Shown in pieces: positions 36,897 to 45,721 of a DNA stretch of 64,000 nt. This stretch comes from Nostoc paludosum FACHB-159 (GTDB lineage: Bacteria; Cyanobacteriota; Cyanobacteriia; Cyanobacteriales; Nostocaceae). The position numbers and the translations under genes were made by a program. The stretch spans positions 62,001 to 126,000 of the forward strand of contig NZ_JACJTU010000009.1 of NCBI RefSeq assembly GCF_014698835.1, read 5' to 3'. How positions within the stretch are numbered: the first letter of the stretch is position 1; each line of letters begins with the position of its first letter. The notes beneath the pieces are model-generated. The model saw nothing but the letters and a program-made list of their open reading frames with translations. It ran no database searches and had not been told where the DNA came from.

Positions 36897-39713
36897 ATGA
36901 AGCCACGTGCATACATGCTTATTGGATTTTTTCTGAGTCTTCTCCTCACCTTGATGCCGTTTTCGGGCAACTTTACTATTGCTGCAACACCAACAGCCAC
37001 TGCACCGGTATCTGCGCTCTCATTTACCCAAGGAGTGCAAAAAACGGTATTGGATAATGGTTTAACCGTGCTAACCAAAGAAGTTCATACCGCTCCTGTG
37101 GTGAGCGTGCAGGTTTGGTATAAAGTCGGTTCGCGCAATGAGGTGAAGGGAGAAAATGGTATTTCCCACCAGCTAGAACATTTGATGTTTAAAGGCACAA
37201 CTGACCGTCCAGTGCAGTTTGGACGGTTGTTTAGTGCCTTGGGCAGCCAATTTAATGCCTTTACCAGTTATGACGAAACAGCCTATTTTGGCACAGTGCA
37301 GCGAGACAGACTTGAAGCATTGCTGACACTAGAAGCCGATCGCATGAAAAATGCTTTAATTAACCCTGAGCAACTTACAAGTGAAAAGCGAGTAGTAATT
37401 TCTGAATTACAAGGCTACGAAAATTCACCTGAGTATCGTTTGAATCGGGAAGTCATGCGGAATGCTTTCCCAAATCGAGCCTATGGCTTACCAGTGGGAG
37501 GTACAAAAGCTGATGTCGAGAAATTCACGGTGGAGCAGGTACGGAATTATTACCAAAAGTACTACAGCCCAGAAAATGCCACTTTGGTGATTACCGGGGA
37601 TTTTGCTACACAACCTGTGCTGAAAGTCGTGCAAGCAACTTTTGGTAAGGTATCGCCACAAGCAAAACAAGAGAAGGTGCTTGATGGCGCAAGCAAAGCG
37701 CTGGATAATTTCTTGACATCTTCCTTTGTTGCCGATGCTTCCTCGGCTAATCCTGCTAAGAAAAAGGCTCCCATTGTCCTCAAGCAACCTGGAAGTGCAG
37801 CATTACTACAAGCACTGTATCCTCTCCCAGATATCAAGCATCCCGATGTGCCAGCAATTGATGTAATGGATGCTGTCCTCACGGGTGGACGTAGTTCTAG
37901 GCTTTACCAGGCTTTGGTAGAAACTGGACTCGCTAGTTCAGTTAGTGGTGGTGCTGTGGAACTCATCGAACCAGGTTGGTATCAAATTGATGCTACGGCG
38001 GCTCCTGGTCAACAATTAAGCAAAATTGCCCAGGTACTTGAGGAAACTTTGACAAAATTCCAACAGCAGCCAGTTACCCCAGAAGAGTTGAAGCGAGCTA
38101 AGACGCAACTCCAAGCCTCATATATATTGGGTAACCAGGACATCACTAGTCAGGCCAACCTCCTTGGATATAACCAAACTGTAGCCGGGGATTATCATTT
38201 TATTGAAAAGTATCTCGCTGCGATCGCTAAAGTCACCCCAGACCAGATACAAAAAGCAGCAAAAACTTACCTGAATCCCGCCAAACAAACCATCGGCTAC
38301 TTTGAACCGACCCAACCAGATGGTCAACCAGGAACTTCTAGCGCTGGTTCTGGGCGCACAGTGGAAAATTTCAGCCCTGGTAAACCAGTAGACCCAGCAG
38401 AATTGGCTAAATATTTGCCACCTGCCACATCAACTACAGATTCCAACAAACAATCGCTTCCACAAGAGTTTACCTTGAATAATGGTTTGCGAGTTCTGTT
38501 GTTAAGCGATCGCAATGTTCCTACCATTAATCTCAGCGGTCAAATTGATGCTGGTACCGAGTTTGATGGTAATCAAAAAGCTGGATTAGCGAATCTGACT
38601 GCAATCAACTTAATGAATGGAACCAAGACTAAAAATGCTCTCACCCTAGCAAAAACCTTAGAAGACCAAGGAGTCGGTTTAAACTTCAGTGCTAGCCGCG
38701 AAGGCGTAAACATAACTGGTGAGGGGTTGTCAGCAAACCTGCCAATTTTGATTCAAACTCTGGCAGATGTCTTAAAAAATGCGACATTCCCCGCCGACCA
38801 GTTAGAACTCAGTCGCCAAAGGGCGCTAACAAGTCTCAAAGTCCAGCTAGATGACCCCAACGGTCTAGGAAGACGGGTATTTCAACAGGCAATTTACCCA
38901 GAAAACCATCCATTCCACAGTTTCCCCACGGAAGAAAGTTTAAAAAGTATTACTCGTGATGATTTGCTTCGCTTTTACCAGACAAATTACCGACCAGATA
39001 CTACAACCATCGCATTAGTGGGAGACTTCGATCCAGTTAAGGTAAAAGCATTGCTAAATCAGGAATTTGGCAAATGGGAAGCTACAGGGAAGCCACCTGT
39101 TCTGAAAGTTCCGACCGTGCAATTACCGCAAACTTTGACACAATTAAACAAAGTAATTCCCGGTAAAGCAGAGGCTGTAACCTACATCGGTTACAACGGT
39201 ATTTCCAGAAAAGACAAGCGTTTCTATGCAGCATTAGTGCTGAATCAAATTTTGGGTGGTGATACCTTAGCGAGTCGCTTGGGTACGGAAGTGCGCGATC
39301 GCCAAGGTTTAACTTATGGTATTTACAGTGCTTTTGCTGCTGGAGTTAATCCCGGTCCCTTCTTGATTCAAATGCAGACTGCTCCCGGAGATGCTCAAAA
39401 AGCGATCGCCAGTACTATTGCTTTACTCAAACAATTACGCGAACAAGGAGTAACTGAAGCTGAATTCAACACAGCAAAACGCTCAATTACTAACAGTTAT
39501 CCAGTGGATTTAGCTAATCCTAGTAATGTATCTAGCATCATTTTAGATAATGCTGTCTTAGGACTTTCAAGAACCGAAATTCGAGAATTCCCTCAGCAAA
39601 TTCAAGCAGTTACTATGGCTCAAATCAAACAAGTAATTCAGGATTTAATTCAGCCAGAAAATTTGGTGATTGTCACAGCTGGCCCTGGAGATTCTGTGCC
39701 CAAGGGTAGCTAA
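36897..39713 (+). CDS. Double-domain M16 (pitrilysin) zinc metallopeptidase
   Basis: A signal peptide or anchor (residues 8-30) precedes two fused M16 halves, 938 residues in all. The first half has the inverted zinc motif HQLEH at 91-95 plus the downstream glutamate region (LEALLTLEADRM). The second half (from about residue 520) lacks HxxEH, as is common for the inactive partner; it keeps the TYGIYSAFAAG, PGPFLIQMQTAPG and RSITNSYPVDLANPS features. M16 enzymes degrade short peptides such as signal or transit peptides; this one should act in the periplasm or lumen. Confidence 0.92.
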   Translation: MKPRAYMLIGFFLSLLLTLMPFSGNFTIAATPTATAPVSALSFTQGVQKTVLDNGLTVLTKEVHTAPVVSVQVWYKVGSRNEVKGENGISHQLEHLMFKGTTDRPVQFGRLFSALGSQFNAFTSYDETAYFGTVQRDRLEALLTLEADRMKNALINPEQLTSEKRVVISELQGYENSPEYRLNREVMRNAFPNRAYGLPVGGTKADVEKFTVEQVRNYYQKYYSPENATLVITGDFATQPVLKVVQATFGKVSPQAKQEKVLDGASKALDNFLTSSFVADASSANPAKKKAPIVLKQPGSAALLQALYPLPDIKHPDVPAIDVMDAVLTGGRSSRLYQALVETGLASSVSGGAVELIEPGWYQIDATAAPGQQLSKIAQVLEETLTKFQQQPVTPEELKRAKTQLQASYILGNQDITSQANLLGYNQTVAGDYHFIEKYLAAIAKVTPDQIQKAAKTYLNPAKQTIGYFEPTQPDGQPGTSSAGSGRTVENFSPGKPVDPAELAKYLPPATSTTDSNKQSLPQEFTLNNGLRVLLLSDRNVPTINLSGQIDAGTEFDGNQKAGLANLTAINLMNGTKTKNALTLAKTLEDQGVGLNFSASREGVNITGEGLSANLPILIQTLADVLKNATFPADQLELSRQRALTSLKVQLDDPNGLGRRVFQQAIYPENHPFHSFPTEESLKSITRDDLLRFYQTNYRPDTTTIALVGDFDPVKVKALLNQEFGKWEATGKPPVLKVPTVQLPQTLTQLNKVIPGKAEAVTYIGYNGISRKDKRFYAALVLNQILGGDTLASRLGTEVRDRQGLTYGIYSAFAAGVNPGPFLIQMQTAPGDAQKAIASTIALLKQLREQGVTEAEFNTAKRSITNSYPVDLANPSNVSSIILDNAVLGLSRTEIREFPQQIQAVTMAQIKQVIQDLIQPENLVIVTAGPGDSVPKGS

Positions 39714-39937
39714 CATAACTCGAACTCGTACATTGAGGGAGAATAGGGGAGATGGGGAGACAATTTCACTCCCCTCACCTCGCGAATAGAAGAGATATTC
39801 TTTGGTACTAAAGTGTTGAAGAATACATCCATCAGTATATTGATTAGCTATTTATCTATCTGACGGAGGAATTGAGAAAGATAGTATCAGGACAAAATAA
39901 ACACATATTCCGATCACCTGACGAACTTTAACTCCAC

Positions 39938-39975
39938 ATTCCCCCATTTCTCTTGAGAAACGGGGAATTTTTTTT
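39938..39975 (+). terminator. Rho-independent terminator (M16 gene side)
   Basis: ATTCCCC with inner TCTC pairs with GAGA and GGGGAAT, then eight T follow (39968-39975). Confidence 0.8.
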
Positions 39976-40095
39976 CAAAAGCTACCAAAACAGAAATTCA
40001 AACAGATATTTCTCTATCTTCAGGAGGAATAAGATAAAGTCAATAAATAATAAAAACTTAAATAGCCCGATTACCCTACCGGACTTTAGTTTTAG

Positions 40096-40127
40096 CTCTC
40101 CCCTTGTTTTTATCGAACAGGGGGGAG
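40096..40127. terminator. Stem-loop between M16 and SLATT genes
   Basis: CTCCCCTTGT pairs with ACAGGGGGGAG across a TTTTATCGA loop. It is GC-rich but has only a weak T-run, so the direction is unclear. Confidence 0.5.
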
Positions 40128-40235
40128 TTTATTTAAAAAATTCCAAATTCTTGCATTACAAACCCCACGTATGCCTCTTGCTTTACCTGAGGAGAACCCA
40201 AGCGGTGAATTCAAACGTTAAATGCTTTCGGCCGC

Positions 40236-40850
40236 TTATTCTTCTTTCTTTTCTTCAACATTCGTTTTTTTTGTATTTTGCGTGGAAATATAGTTTTCTT
40301 GATTCTGCTGTTCTTGTTTCTTATCTTGTACAACTTGAGTGGCATATACTTCCACATCTCGCTGAATAATATCTTCTACCTGACCAGCAAAAAAATTAAA
40401 TGCCTGTTCATGATTTGTATAATTACGATAAGGGCCTGCCAACTGCGAAAATTGCCATCCTTGGGTTTTCAAAGATTCCACAGTACGGCGATAGTGTCGC
40501 CAGCGTTCTCCATAATGAAAAAATTCTTCAATGGCAGCACTAATAGCAACTAATTGACTAATAACAAAAGTTGAACCGATAATAAAATTTCTTGTAGTTT
40601 TACTTTCAGGAGAAATAGTATTAATATTTAGGCTGACTAACGCAGGAAGAATGATGCCACCAATAATAGTTGTTAGCCGCAAAAAATAATAGCGATCGCG
40701 TGCAAAACTCGCCTTACCTTCCATCCAAAGTACTTGGTCTAACCAGCGCGATCGCAAAAAATGTCTTTGGACATCACTTAAGCTCATCCCTGCAAATAAT
40801 TTGTTAAAATCTTCCTTTAAAAATTCTTGATAACTATCTTTTTTTGCCAT
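40236..40850 (-). CDS. SLATT-like two-TM effector candidate (DUF4231)
   Basis: The 204-residue protein has a soluble N-terminus, then a two-helix membrane hairpin: TM1 about residues 54-76 (LRLTTIIGGIILPALVSL) and TM2 about 88-108 (FIIGSTFVISQLVAISAAIE). A helical region (YGERWRHYRRTVESLKTQGW) and a Lys/Glu/Gln-rich tail follow. This is the DUF4231 layout, which I place with SLATT (SMODS and SLOG-associating 2TM) proteins, predicted pore-forming effectors in nucleotide-signal conflict systems. The ATG is 3 nt after the stop of the SLOG gene and its AAGGAG site lies in that gene's end, so the two are translated together. The pore function is a family prediction, not shown here. Confidence 0.78.
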   Translation of the reverse strand: MAKKDSYQEFLKEDFNKLFAGMSLSDVQRHFLRSRWLDQVLWMEGKASFARDRYYFLRLTTIIGGIILPALVSLNINTISPESKTTRNFIIGSTFVISQLVAISAAIEEFFHYGERWRHYRRTVESLKTQGWQFSQLAGPYRNYTNHEQAFNFFAGQVEDIIQRDVEVYATQVVQDKKQEQQNQENYISTQNTKKTNVEEKKEE

Positions 40851-40853
40851 TAT

Positions 40854-41603
40854 TTACTCCTTGGTGGAAAGCAAACCCTTAATTATTTGGCCTAAGTTAT
40901 CAACTCCGCTCTCTATGCCGAAGTTGATACACTGCAATTTACCAGATTTTGCTAACTCTTGGGCGCGATCGTCCGTTGCGTTTCCAGCCAAAGCACCAGC
41001 TAGTATATCTGCGGTTCTACCACTACCAGCAATGACTACAACTAACCTACCAGCATTAACGCTATACAACGCATCTTTAAAGGTAATTTCACCACCGTTC
41101 AAAAGCACTGTTACTGAAGGTGCGCCACCAGCTAAGACAGTCGCAACATCAGATATCCAAGGAGATTCATCGCCCCAATTATTACCAGGAACTAGCAGAA
41201 AATGAGTATGATTTGGCTCTAAGGGCGTCAAATCAGAATCAGTTTCTAACTCACTTGGTAAAGCCACTTTACCTGCGGGTGTCACGCCAACCAAAGCAAA
41301 CTTAGCAGCTATCTGGGTACGAGCCGCACCTATTAATCGCATAACTCCTGCATCCGTACCCCCATCCACGACATAAGCGCCCAAAGCTTCAACGATGGGG
41401 GCTAAAACTTCCACAAACAACCGTTGGATGCCGAGAAAGTCGCTTTCGCTGATATTACTTGCACCCCCCACCACCACTAAAACCGGACGCGAATCATTAA
41501 GTCCTATTTGCTTTAGAGCATTTGGCAATTCTGCTTGCTGATTAACTCGAATAGCTAATGCTGTTTGTCCGCTGTCGAAGGTAAATTTCAAAGAATTTTT
41601 CAT
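40854..41603 (-). CDS. SLOG-family (LSDAT/TRPM-like) putative nucleotide-ligand sensor
   Basis: The 249-residue soluble Rossmann-like protein has the SLOG signature set: PVLVVVGGASNISE near residue 45, YVVDGGTDAGVMRLIGAAR near 97-115, FLLVPGNNWGDESPWI near 155-170 and RLVVVIAGSGRTADILAGAL near 200. GGTDxGVM is the hallmark shared with the N-terminal domain of TRPM channels and prokaryotic LSDAT proteins, which are proposed to bind nucleotide-derived ligands. The adjacent co-transcribed two-TM protein makes a sensor-effector pair. I find no separate nucleotide-synthesising enzyme nearby. Confidence 0.78.
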   Translation of the reverse strand: MKNSLKFTFDSGQTALAIRVNQQAELPNALKQIGLNDSRPVLVVVGGASNISESDFLGIQRLFVEVLAPIVEALGAYVVDGGTDAGVMRLIGAARTQIAAKFALVGVTPAGKVALPSELETDSDLTPLEPNHTHFLLVPGNNWGDESPWISDVATVLAGGAPSVTVLLNGGEITFKDALYSVNAGRLVVVIAGSGRTADILAGALAGNATDDRAQELAKSGKLQCINFGIESGVDNLGQIIKGLLSTKE

Positions 41604-41747
41604 TTGTGCAAAATACTCACTGACTGAGTTTTCCAGGGTAGAACTTTCCAGTCATCTTCGGCAAGCGTTGTATTACGCACACTTGTGGAGCGATGGTGTT
41701 TCCATAAGTTTTCATCGTCGTTAGGGAAAGTCTGGGATTCCTTTTGT

Positions 41748-41784
41748 GTTTCCATCCCCTTGCGGGGTAATGTGATTGGAAAAC
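41748..41784. repeat. Solitary CRISPR-repeat-like sequence
   Basis: The 37-nt segment begins GTTTCCATCCCCTTGCGGGG and ends GATTGGAAAAC. It resembles the GTTTCCATCCCCGTGAGGGG class of repeats I recall from heterocystous cyanobacteria. There is no second complete repeat at a spacer distance, only a partial GTTTCCAT at 41698, and no cas gene. Confidence 0.6.
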
Positions 41785-41864
41785 CTTTGTGGTTTATGGG
41801 CTATTTATTTGACAACTCCAGACGCAGAGGATACAGAGATAAGTTTTCATTTGTGCCCAGATCT

Positions 41865-42079
41865 CCGACTTCTTGAAGGATACTAACTTGGAAATAGATT
41901 TACATGTGTGCTGGTTCATGACGACTGTTGGCGAATCATGGGTGACACCCCTCATTGAACGATTTTTCGTCATACCATCAGATGTAGAGACGTAGCAATG
42001 CTACGTCTCTACAAACCAATTTGTAGGTAAACGAGGGGTCTTACCCCCTATTCGCCAACTGTATCCTTCAAGAAGTCGG
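41865..42079. mobile_element. Palindromic MITE-like element with 19-bp perfect ends
   Basis: CCGACTTCTTGAAGGATAC (41865-41883) is exactly inverted at 42061-42079. Inside, GTTGGCGAAT...CACCCCTC (about 41929-41955) is imperfectly inverted at about 42031-42060. The centre is a perfect 14-bp hairpin of the GTAGAGACG family (41983-42013). No ORF fits a transposase. Confidence 0.65.
41983..42013. repeat. GTAGAGACG-type hairpin repeat, copy 4 (14-bp perfect stem)
   Basis: TGTAGAGACGTAGC (41983-41996) pairs with GCTACGTCTCTACA (42000-42013) with a 3-nt loop. It is the most regular member of the family and forms the core of the larger palindrome. Confidence 0.85.
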
Positions 42080-42209
42080 GGGGCGATCGCATAAAAAGAA
42101 TGCGACACATAGACAATACCCCTCCCCAACCCTCCCCTTGACAAGGGGAGGGTGCCGTTAGGCGGGTGGGGTATCTGTCGCAAACATTTTTTGAATCAGT
42201 ATTATTTTC

Positions 42210-42456
42210 GCGATCGCATTTTTATTTCAGCGCTCGCATTTTTATTTTCGCAGTCGCATTTATTATTTTTGCGCTCGTATTTTTATTTTTGCGCTCGCAT
42301 TTATTATTTCGCGATCGCATTTATTATTTTTGCGCTTGTATTTTTATTTTTGCGCTCGCATTTGTTATTTTCGCGGTCGCATTTATTATTTCGCGATCGC
42401 ATTTGTTATTTTTGCGAACCCATTTGCTATTTCGACGACTAAATTTGCTACTTTAG
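42210..42456. repeat. ~20.5-bp periodic array of GCGNTCGC boxes in AT-rich DNA
   Basis: Twelve units start at 42210, 42230, 42250, 42271, 42291, 42311, 42332, 42352, 42373, 42393, 42414 and 42434. Each is a GCGATCGC or GCGCTCGC-like octamer followed by 12-13 bp of ATTTATTATTT. Spacing alternates 20 and 21 bp, close to two helical turns. The array ends about 215 bp before the ABC ATPase gene. Confidence 0.9.
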
Positions 42457-42672
42457 CGTTAGCTCGTTTGTCTGTACACCTATGCAAGCGGGGAAGCGAA
42501 GTCCATTGCGAATTGGTATTATGCCCCTACCGATGTACTTCATTTACATAAATACGCTGTATATCTAGTATCTAGGCACAGAGCCTAGTCTAATTCTGAA
42601 TTCTGACTTCTGAATTCTGATTAGACCATCAAAACTGGGTGATTTGAAATTTTTAATCAGGGCAAAATTATC

Positions 42673-43575
42673 ATGACTGCTGCTGTCTTATTAGAAAACG
42701 TCTACAAGTATTACAACAAGATACCTGTAGTTAATGACCTGTCATTCCAAATTGAAGCCGGAGAAATATTTGCTCTACTTGGCCCCAACGGTGCAGGAAA
42801 ATCCACGACTATTCGGATGCTGACTACATTAACCAAACCTTCCCAGGGACGGGTAGAAGTCAATGGATATGATGTGGTAAGCCAACCAATGTTGGCAAAA
42901 CAAAGTATTGGCGTAGTGTTGCAGCAAGTCAGTGTAGATAACGATTTAACTGTTTGGGAAAATATGGAACTGCATGGGAGGCTACATCACATTAGCAACC
43001 CGCAGCGACAACAATTAATTAATCAATGGCTGGAATATGTTGAGTTAACGGAAAAACGTAATGATTTGGTCAAAACCCTGTCTGGGGGGATGAAACGGCG
43101 GTTGCAAATAGCGAGGGCGTTATTGCATCAACCGCAAATGTTGTTTTTGGATGAACCAACGGTAGGACTAGACCCCCAAACCAGACGACGCCTTTGGGAA
43201 ATTATTCGGGATTTGAATAAGCAGGGGATGACGATGCTACTAACGACCCATTATATGGATGAAGTCGAATTTTTGTGCGATGCTTTCGGTTCCGCCAAAC
43301 CAGGACGCATCGGTATTATGGATGGCGGTAAGCTGATTTCTTTGGGAACGCTAAAACAACTGCGTTCTACTCATGGTGAAGGTTTGGTGATGAAGCAATT
43401 AGGTTTATCTGAAGTAGGAAGTGACAGCGCCCTAGCTTGGGAATATTTGTTTTTCCCTTCGTTGGAAGAAGCAAATATTTACTTGAATGAACAGCCCGAT
43501 AAAACCGGAATGATGGTGCGTCCCTCTAACCTGGAAGATATTTTTGTGGAATTAACGGGACGCCAGTTAGATTAA
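42673..43575 (+). CDS. ABC transporter ATP-binding protein (DrrA/ABC-2 type)
   Basis: The 300-residue ATPase has Walker A GPNGAGKST (37-45), Q-loop VVLQQVSVDN, signature LSGGMKRRLQIAR, Walker B MLFLDEPTVGLDPQ and switch His in LLTTHYMDEVE. A C-terminal extension (EDIFVELTGRQLD) is typical of ABC-2 exporters such as DrrA or CcmA-like proteins. No permease gene is adjacent: the next gene is on the other strand only 2 nt later, so the membrane partner must be encoded elsewhere. The substrate is unknown. Confidence 0.92.
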   Translation: MTAAVLLENVYKYYNKIPVVNDLSFQIEAGEIFALLGPNGAGKSTTIRMLTTLTKPSQGRVEVNGYDVVSQPMLAKQSIGVVLQQVSVDNDLTVWENMELHGRLHHISNPQRQQLINQWLEYVELTEKRNDLVKTLSGGMKRRLQIARALLHQPQMLFLDEPTVGLDPQTRRRLWEIIRDLNKQGMTMLLTTHYMDEVEFLCDAFGSAKPGRIGIMDGGKLISLGTLKQLRSTHGEGLVMKQLGLSEVGSDSALAWEYLFFPSLEEANIYLNEQPDKTGMMVRPSNLEDIFVELTGRQLD

Positions 43576-43577
43576 TC

Positions 43578-44258
43578 TCATCCTCCTAACTGTCGGAGCA
43601 TGGTTTCTACTCTGTCCACGCCATCTAAGTCATTGCGGCGCTTATACAAATCGCGGGCTTTTTGAAGGGCAGTGTTCGCTTGTTTGGCTTGCCGTCGCTG
43701 TTTATACATTGAACCCATTAATTCATAAGTTTGGGCATTGTTTTTATCTAAGCTAAGCGCTTGTTCGTATGCCCAGCTAGCAGCGGTATAATCTCCTAGA
43801 CGAGATTGAGTTACAGCTAAGCCTAAGTAGGCGTTAACATTGTTACGGTTTAACTGTATAGCACGACGGTAACCTTCTTTTGCCCCGGCGGTGTCTCCCA
43901 AATTAGCTTTGATGTAACCTACAGCGTAATAAAAATCACTATTGTTAGGGTTGATAGCGATCGCCCGACGATAAGCCGTTAATGCCGCTTGATAATTTCC
44001 TTGTTGAGCGTATAAGTAACCAATACCGGAATAAATTTTAGCATTCTTGGGATCTAGGCTAGCTGCTTGTTGATAAACAGCGATCGCGCCACCATAATCG
44101 CCTGTATCAACTAACCTCCGCCCTTCTTCTAGTAATTGCTTTAATTCTGGGTTTTTATTTTGCGCCACTAACACTTGAGCCTGAACCGGCGTAGGCGTAG
44201 TAAAAGCAAAACATCCTAGTAACACCACACTAAACACAAATGATGTTGGCTTGTACAC
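43578..44258 (-). CDS. Exported TPR-repeat protein
   Basis: A signal peptide (residues 1 to about 27, ending PTPVQAQ) precedes at least four TPR motifs of 34 residues (DYGGAIAVYQQAASLDPKNA, NYQAALTAYRRAIAINPNNS, GAKEGYRRAIQLNRNNVNAY, DYTAASWAYEQALSLDKNNA). The protein is probably periplasmic or lumenal and mediates protein-protein contacts. No specific partner is apparent. It converges on the ABC ATPase gene with almost no gap. Confidence 0.85.
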   Translation of the reverse strand: MYKPTSFVFSVVLLGCFAFTTPTPVQAQVLVAQNKNPELKQLLEEGRRLVDTGDYGGAIAVYQQAASLDPKNAKIYSGIGYLYAQQGNYQAALTAYRRAIAINPNNSDFYYAVGYIKANLGDTAGAKEGYRRAIQLNRNNVNAYLGLAVTQSRLGDYTAASWAYEQALSLDKNNAQTYELMGSMYKQRRQAKQANTALQKARDLYKRRNDLDGVDRVETMLRQLGG

Positions 44259-45051
44259 AGTAAATTTCCTGAAATTTTAGACGACTTTTTTCTTGTACAT
44301 TAAAACAAAAATGTGGACTTTTGAAAACTGTATTTTTTCGCATTGATTAAGATATTAATTGTTCATTTGCTCTTTCCTTTACAATCAGCATGAGATAACA
44401 GAGTTTTTACTGAATGCTAGAGTTTAAACTCTCGATAAGCAAAGCAAATTCTTCTACATATAAATCATTAAAATAATAAAGATTACAGCTTTTTCTCAGT
44501 GGTTATACGTATTACGAAAAATGTTCAATGGGCGATGCACCAATATTTGTAGAGAATAAAACATTCATACTTGTTAGTTATTTTGTTGAAAAATTTGCTG
44601 AGTCTGTATCCAATTTTTCTCAAATTTTAGTCCTTGATACTAAATTCCGTAGACCAATATCTAGGTGTTAAGACAATTTTTTAATGATTACACAGTAAGA
44701 TCGATCCAAGAAATAAAATGTTCCTAAAAAGGCTATTTGTAGTTAGACAATACTCTAAAGTAGAGTGGCGATCGCTTTTCTCAATTGTGTAAGAGTATAT
44801 ATATCAAACTTGTCTACAATAAAAGCTAGTTGTCTAAGTATAAATTACTTTTATTCGCTAGTTTAATCATGTCTACTTAGTTGTGAAAAGAGAACACGTA
44901 GAGACGCGATTAATCGTTTCTCTACCACTCCTTGACTAGGAAAATTTAAATAACAAAGTTTTTATTCCCAACTGTCTTACTACGCAGATGATTGGAAACA
45001 TCAAAGCAGATTACTAGATATAATATTGATATAGATTGATGAGGTTAATTT
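44259..45051. other. AT-rich intergenic region
   Basis: Nearly 800 nt with no supported ORF. The only recognisable element is the GTAGAGACG-type hairpin at 44898-44925. It separates divergent genes, so it may hold two promoters. Confidence 0.45.
44898..44925. repeat. GTAGAGACG-type hairpin repeat, copy 5
   Basis: GTAGAGACGCGATTA is inverted as TAATCGTTTCTCTAC with two mismatches; the centre CGATTAATCG is a perfect palindrome. Confidence 0.7.
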
Positions 45052-45378
45052 ATGATTATAACTACCACTGATGTGATTCAAGGAGCCGTTATCGAATCAT
45101 ATTTAGGTATTGTGACAGCAGAAGTCGTCTATGGAAGCAATTTTTTGCGAGATTTTTTAGCCGGGATTAGGGATATTGTTGGTGGACGCACCGGTAGTTA
45201 CGAGCGTTTATTTGAGCAGGGTCAACGTAAAGCGCTAGAAGAATTAGAACAACGAGCGCAACGTTTAGGAGCAAACGCTGTAATCGGTATTGAAATTGAT
45301 ACTGGCACAATCAATGTTGACCAGTCAGGAGTTTTAATGCTGATTACCGCCACAGGTACTGCTGTGAGAATACGTTAA
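45052..45378 (+). CDS. YbjQ family (DUF74) putative heavy-metal-binding protein
   Basis: The 108-residue protein matches the YbjQ family: IQGAVIESYLGIVTAEVVYG, DFLAGIRDIVGGRTGSYE, ALEELEQRAQRLGANAVIG and the C-terminal strand LITATGTAV. Members form pentameric assemblies; the proposed metal-binding role is unproven. It is a single gene with AT-rich DNA on both sides. Confidence 0.88.
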   Translation: MIITTTDVIQGAVIESYLGIVTAEVVYGSNFLRDFLAGIRDIVGGRTGSYERLFEQGQRKALEELEQRAQRLGANAVIGIEIDTGTINVDQSGVLMLITATGTAVRIR

Positions 45379-45721
45379 TTTTTGATAACTTTGTACTTTT
45401 GACAATCTTTTATAAAGTTTTGTATTAAACCTAATTGCAGATACAACTAGGCTAGTTTATCAGAGAAGTTAATCGTTGCGTTTTAATTTAAAAATTTTTA
45501 CATATGCATTTTTTGAATAATTATTTATTCAAAAAGTCAATTAGAACTAAATTGTATTACAACCTATTAAATAAAGTCTCTATTTTATAACTAAAGATAG
45601 ACATATTAGTTATTTCTATTGATAGATATTAAAACACATAATTTAGTTATTTAATTTGAGCATAGAACATAAATATACCTGAACAAAAACTTTGCTGAAA
45701 CAGCACTGGAGAATATAAGCT
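45379..45721. other. AT-rich intergenic region, nothing recognised
   Basis: No gene, RNA or repeat recognised in this 343-nt gap. Confidence 0.4.

Larger units (their letters stand above)
39714..40235. other. Convergent intergenic region with terminator hairpins
   Basis: A strong terminator lies at 39938-39975 and a second stem at about 40096-40127. There is no supported gene; the 138-codon ORF at 39953 begins inside the first terminator and ends in the 3' end of the neighbouring gene. Confidence 0.5.
41604..42672. other. Repeat-dense intergenic region
   Basis: Just over 1 kb with no supported gene. In order it holds a lone CRISPR-like repeat (41748-41784), a nested palindromic MITE-like element (41865-42079) with an inner 14-bp hairpin, and a ~20.5-bp periodic array (42210-42456) upstream of an ABC ATPase gene. 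ORFs of about 96 codons here simply translate the array. Confidence 0.7.

Noticed and set aside
39953..40369. 138-codon + strand ORF
   Set aside because: Begins inside a terminator hairpin and ends antisense to the DUF4231 gene; no domain.
41685..41784. Possible CRISPR array
   Set aside because: Only one full repeat-like unit and a partial at the wrong distance; no spacers or cas genes.
42152..42456. Two overlapping 96-codon ORFs rich in Phe, Leu, Arg and His
   Set aside because: They are translations of the ~20.5-bp tandem array; amino acid periodicity follows the DNA repeat and there is no start signal.
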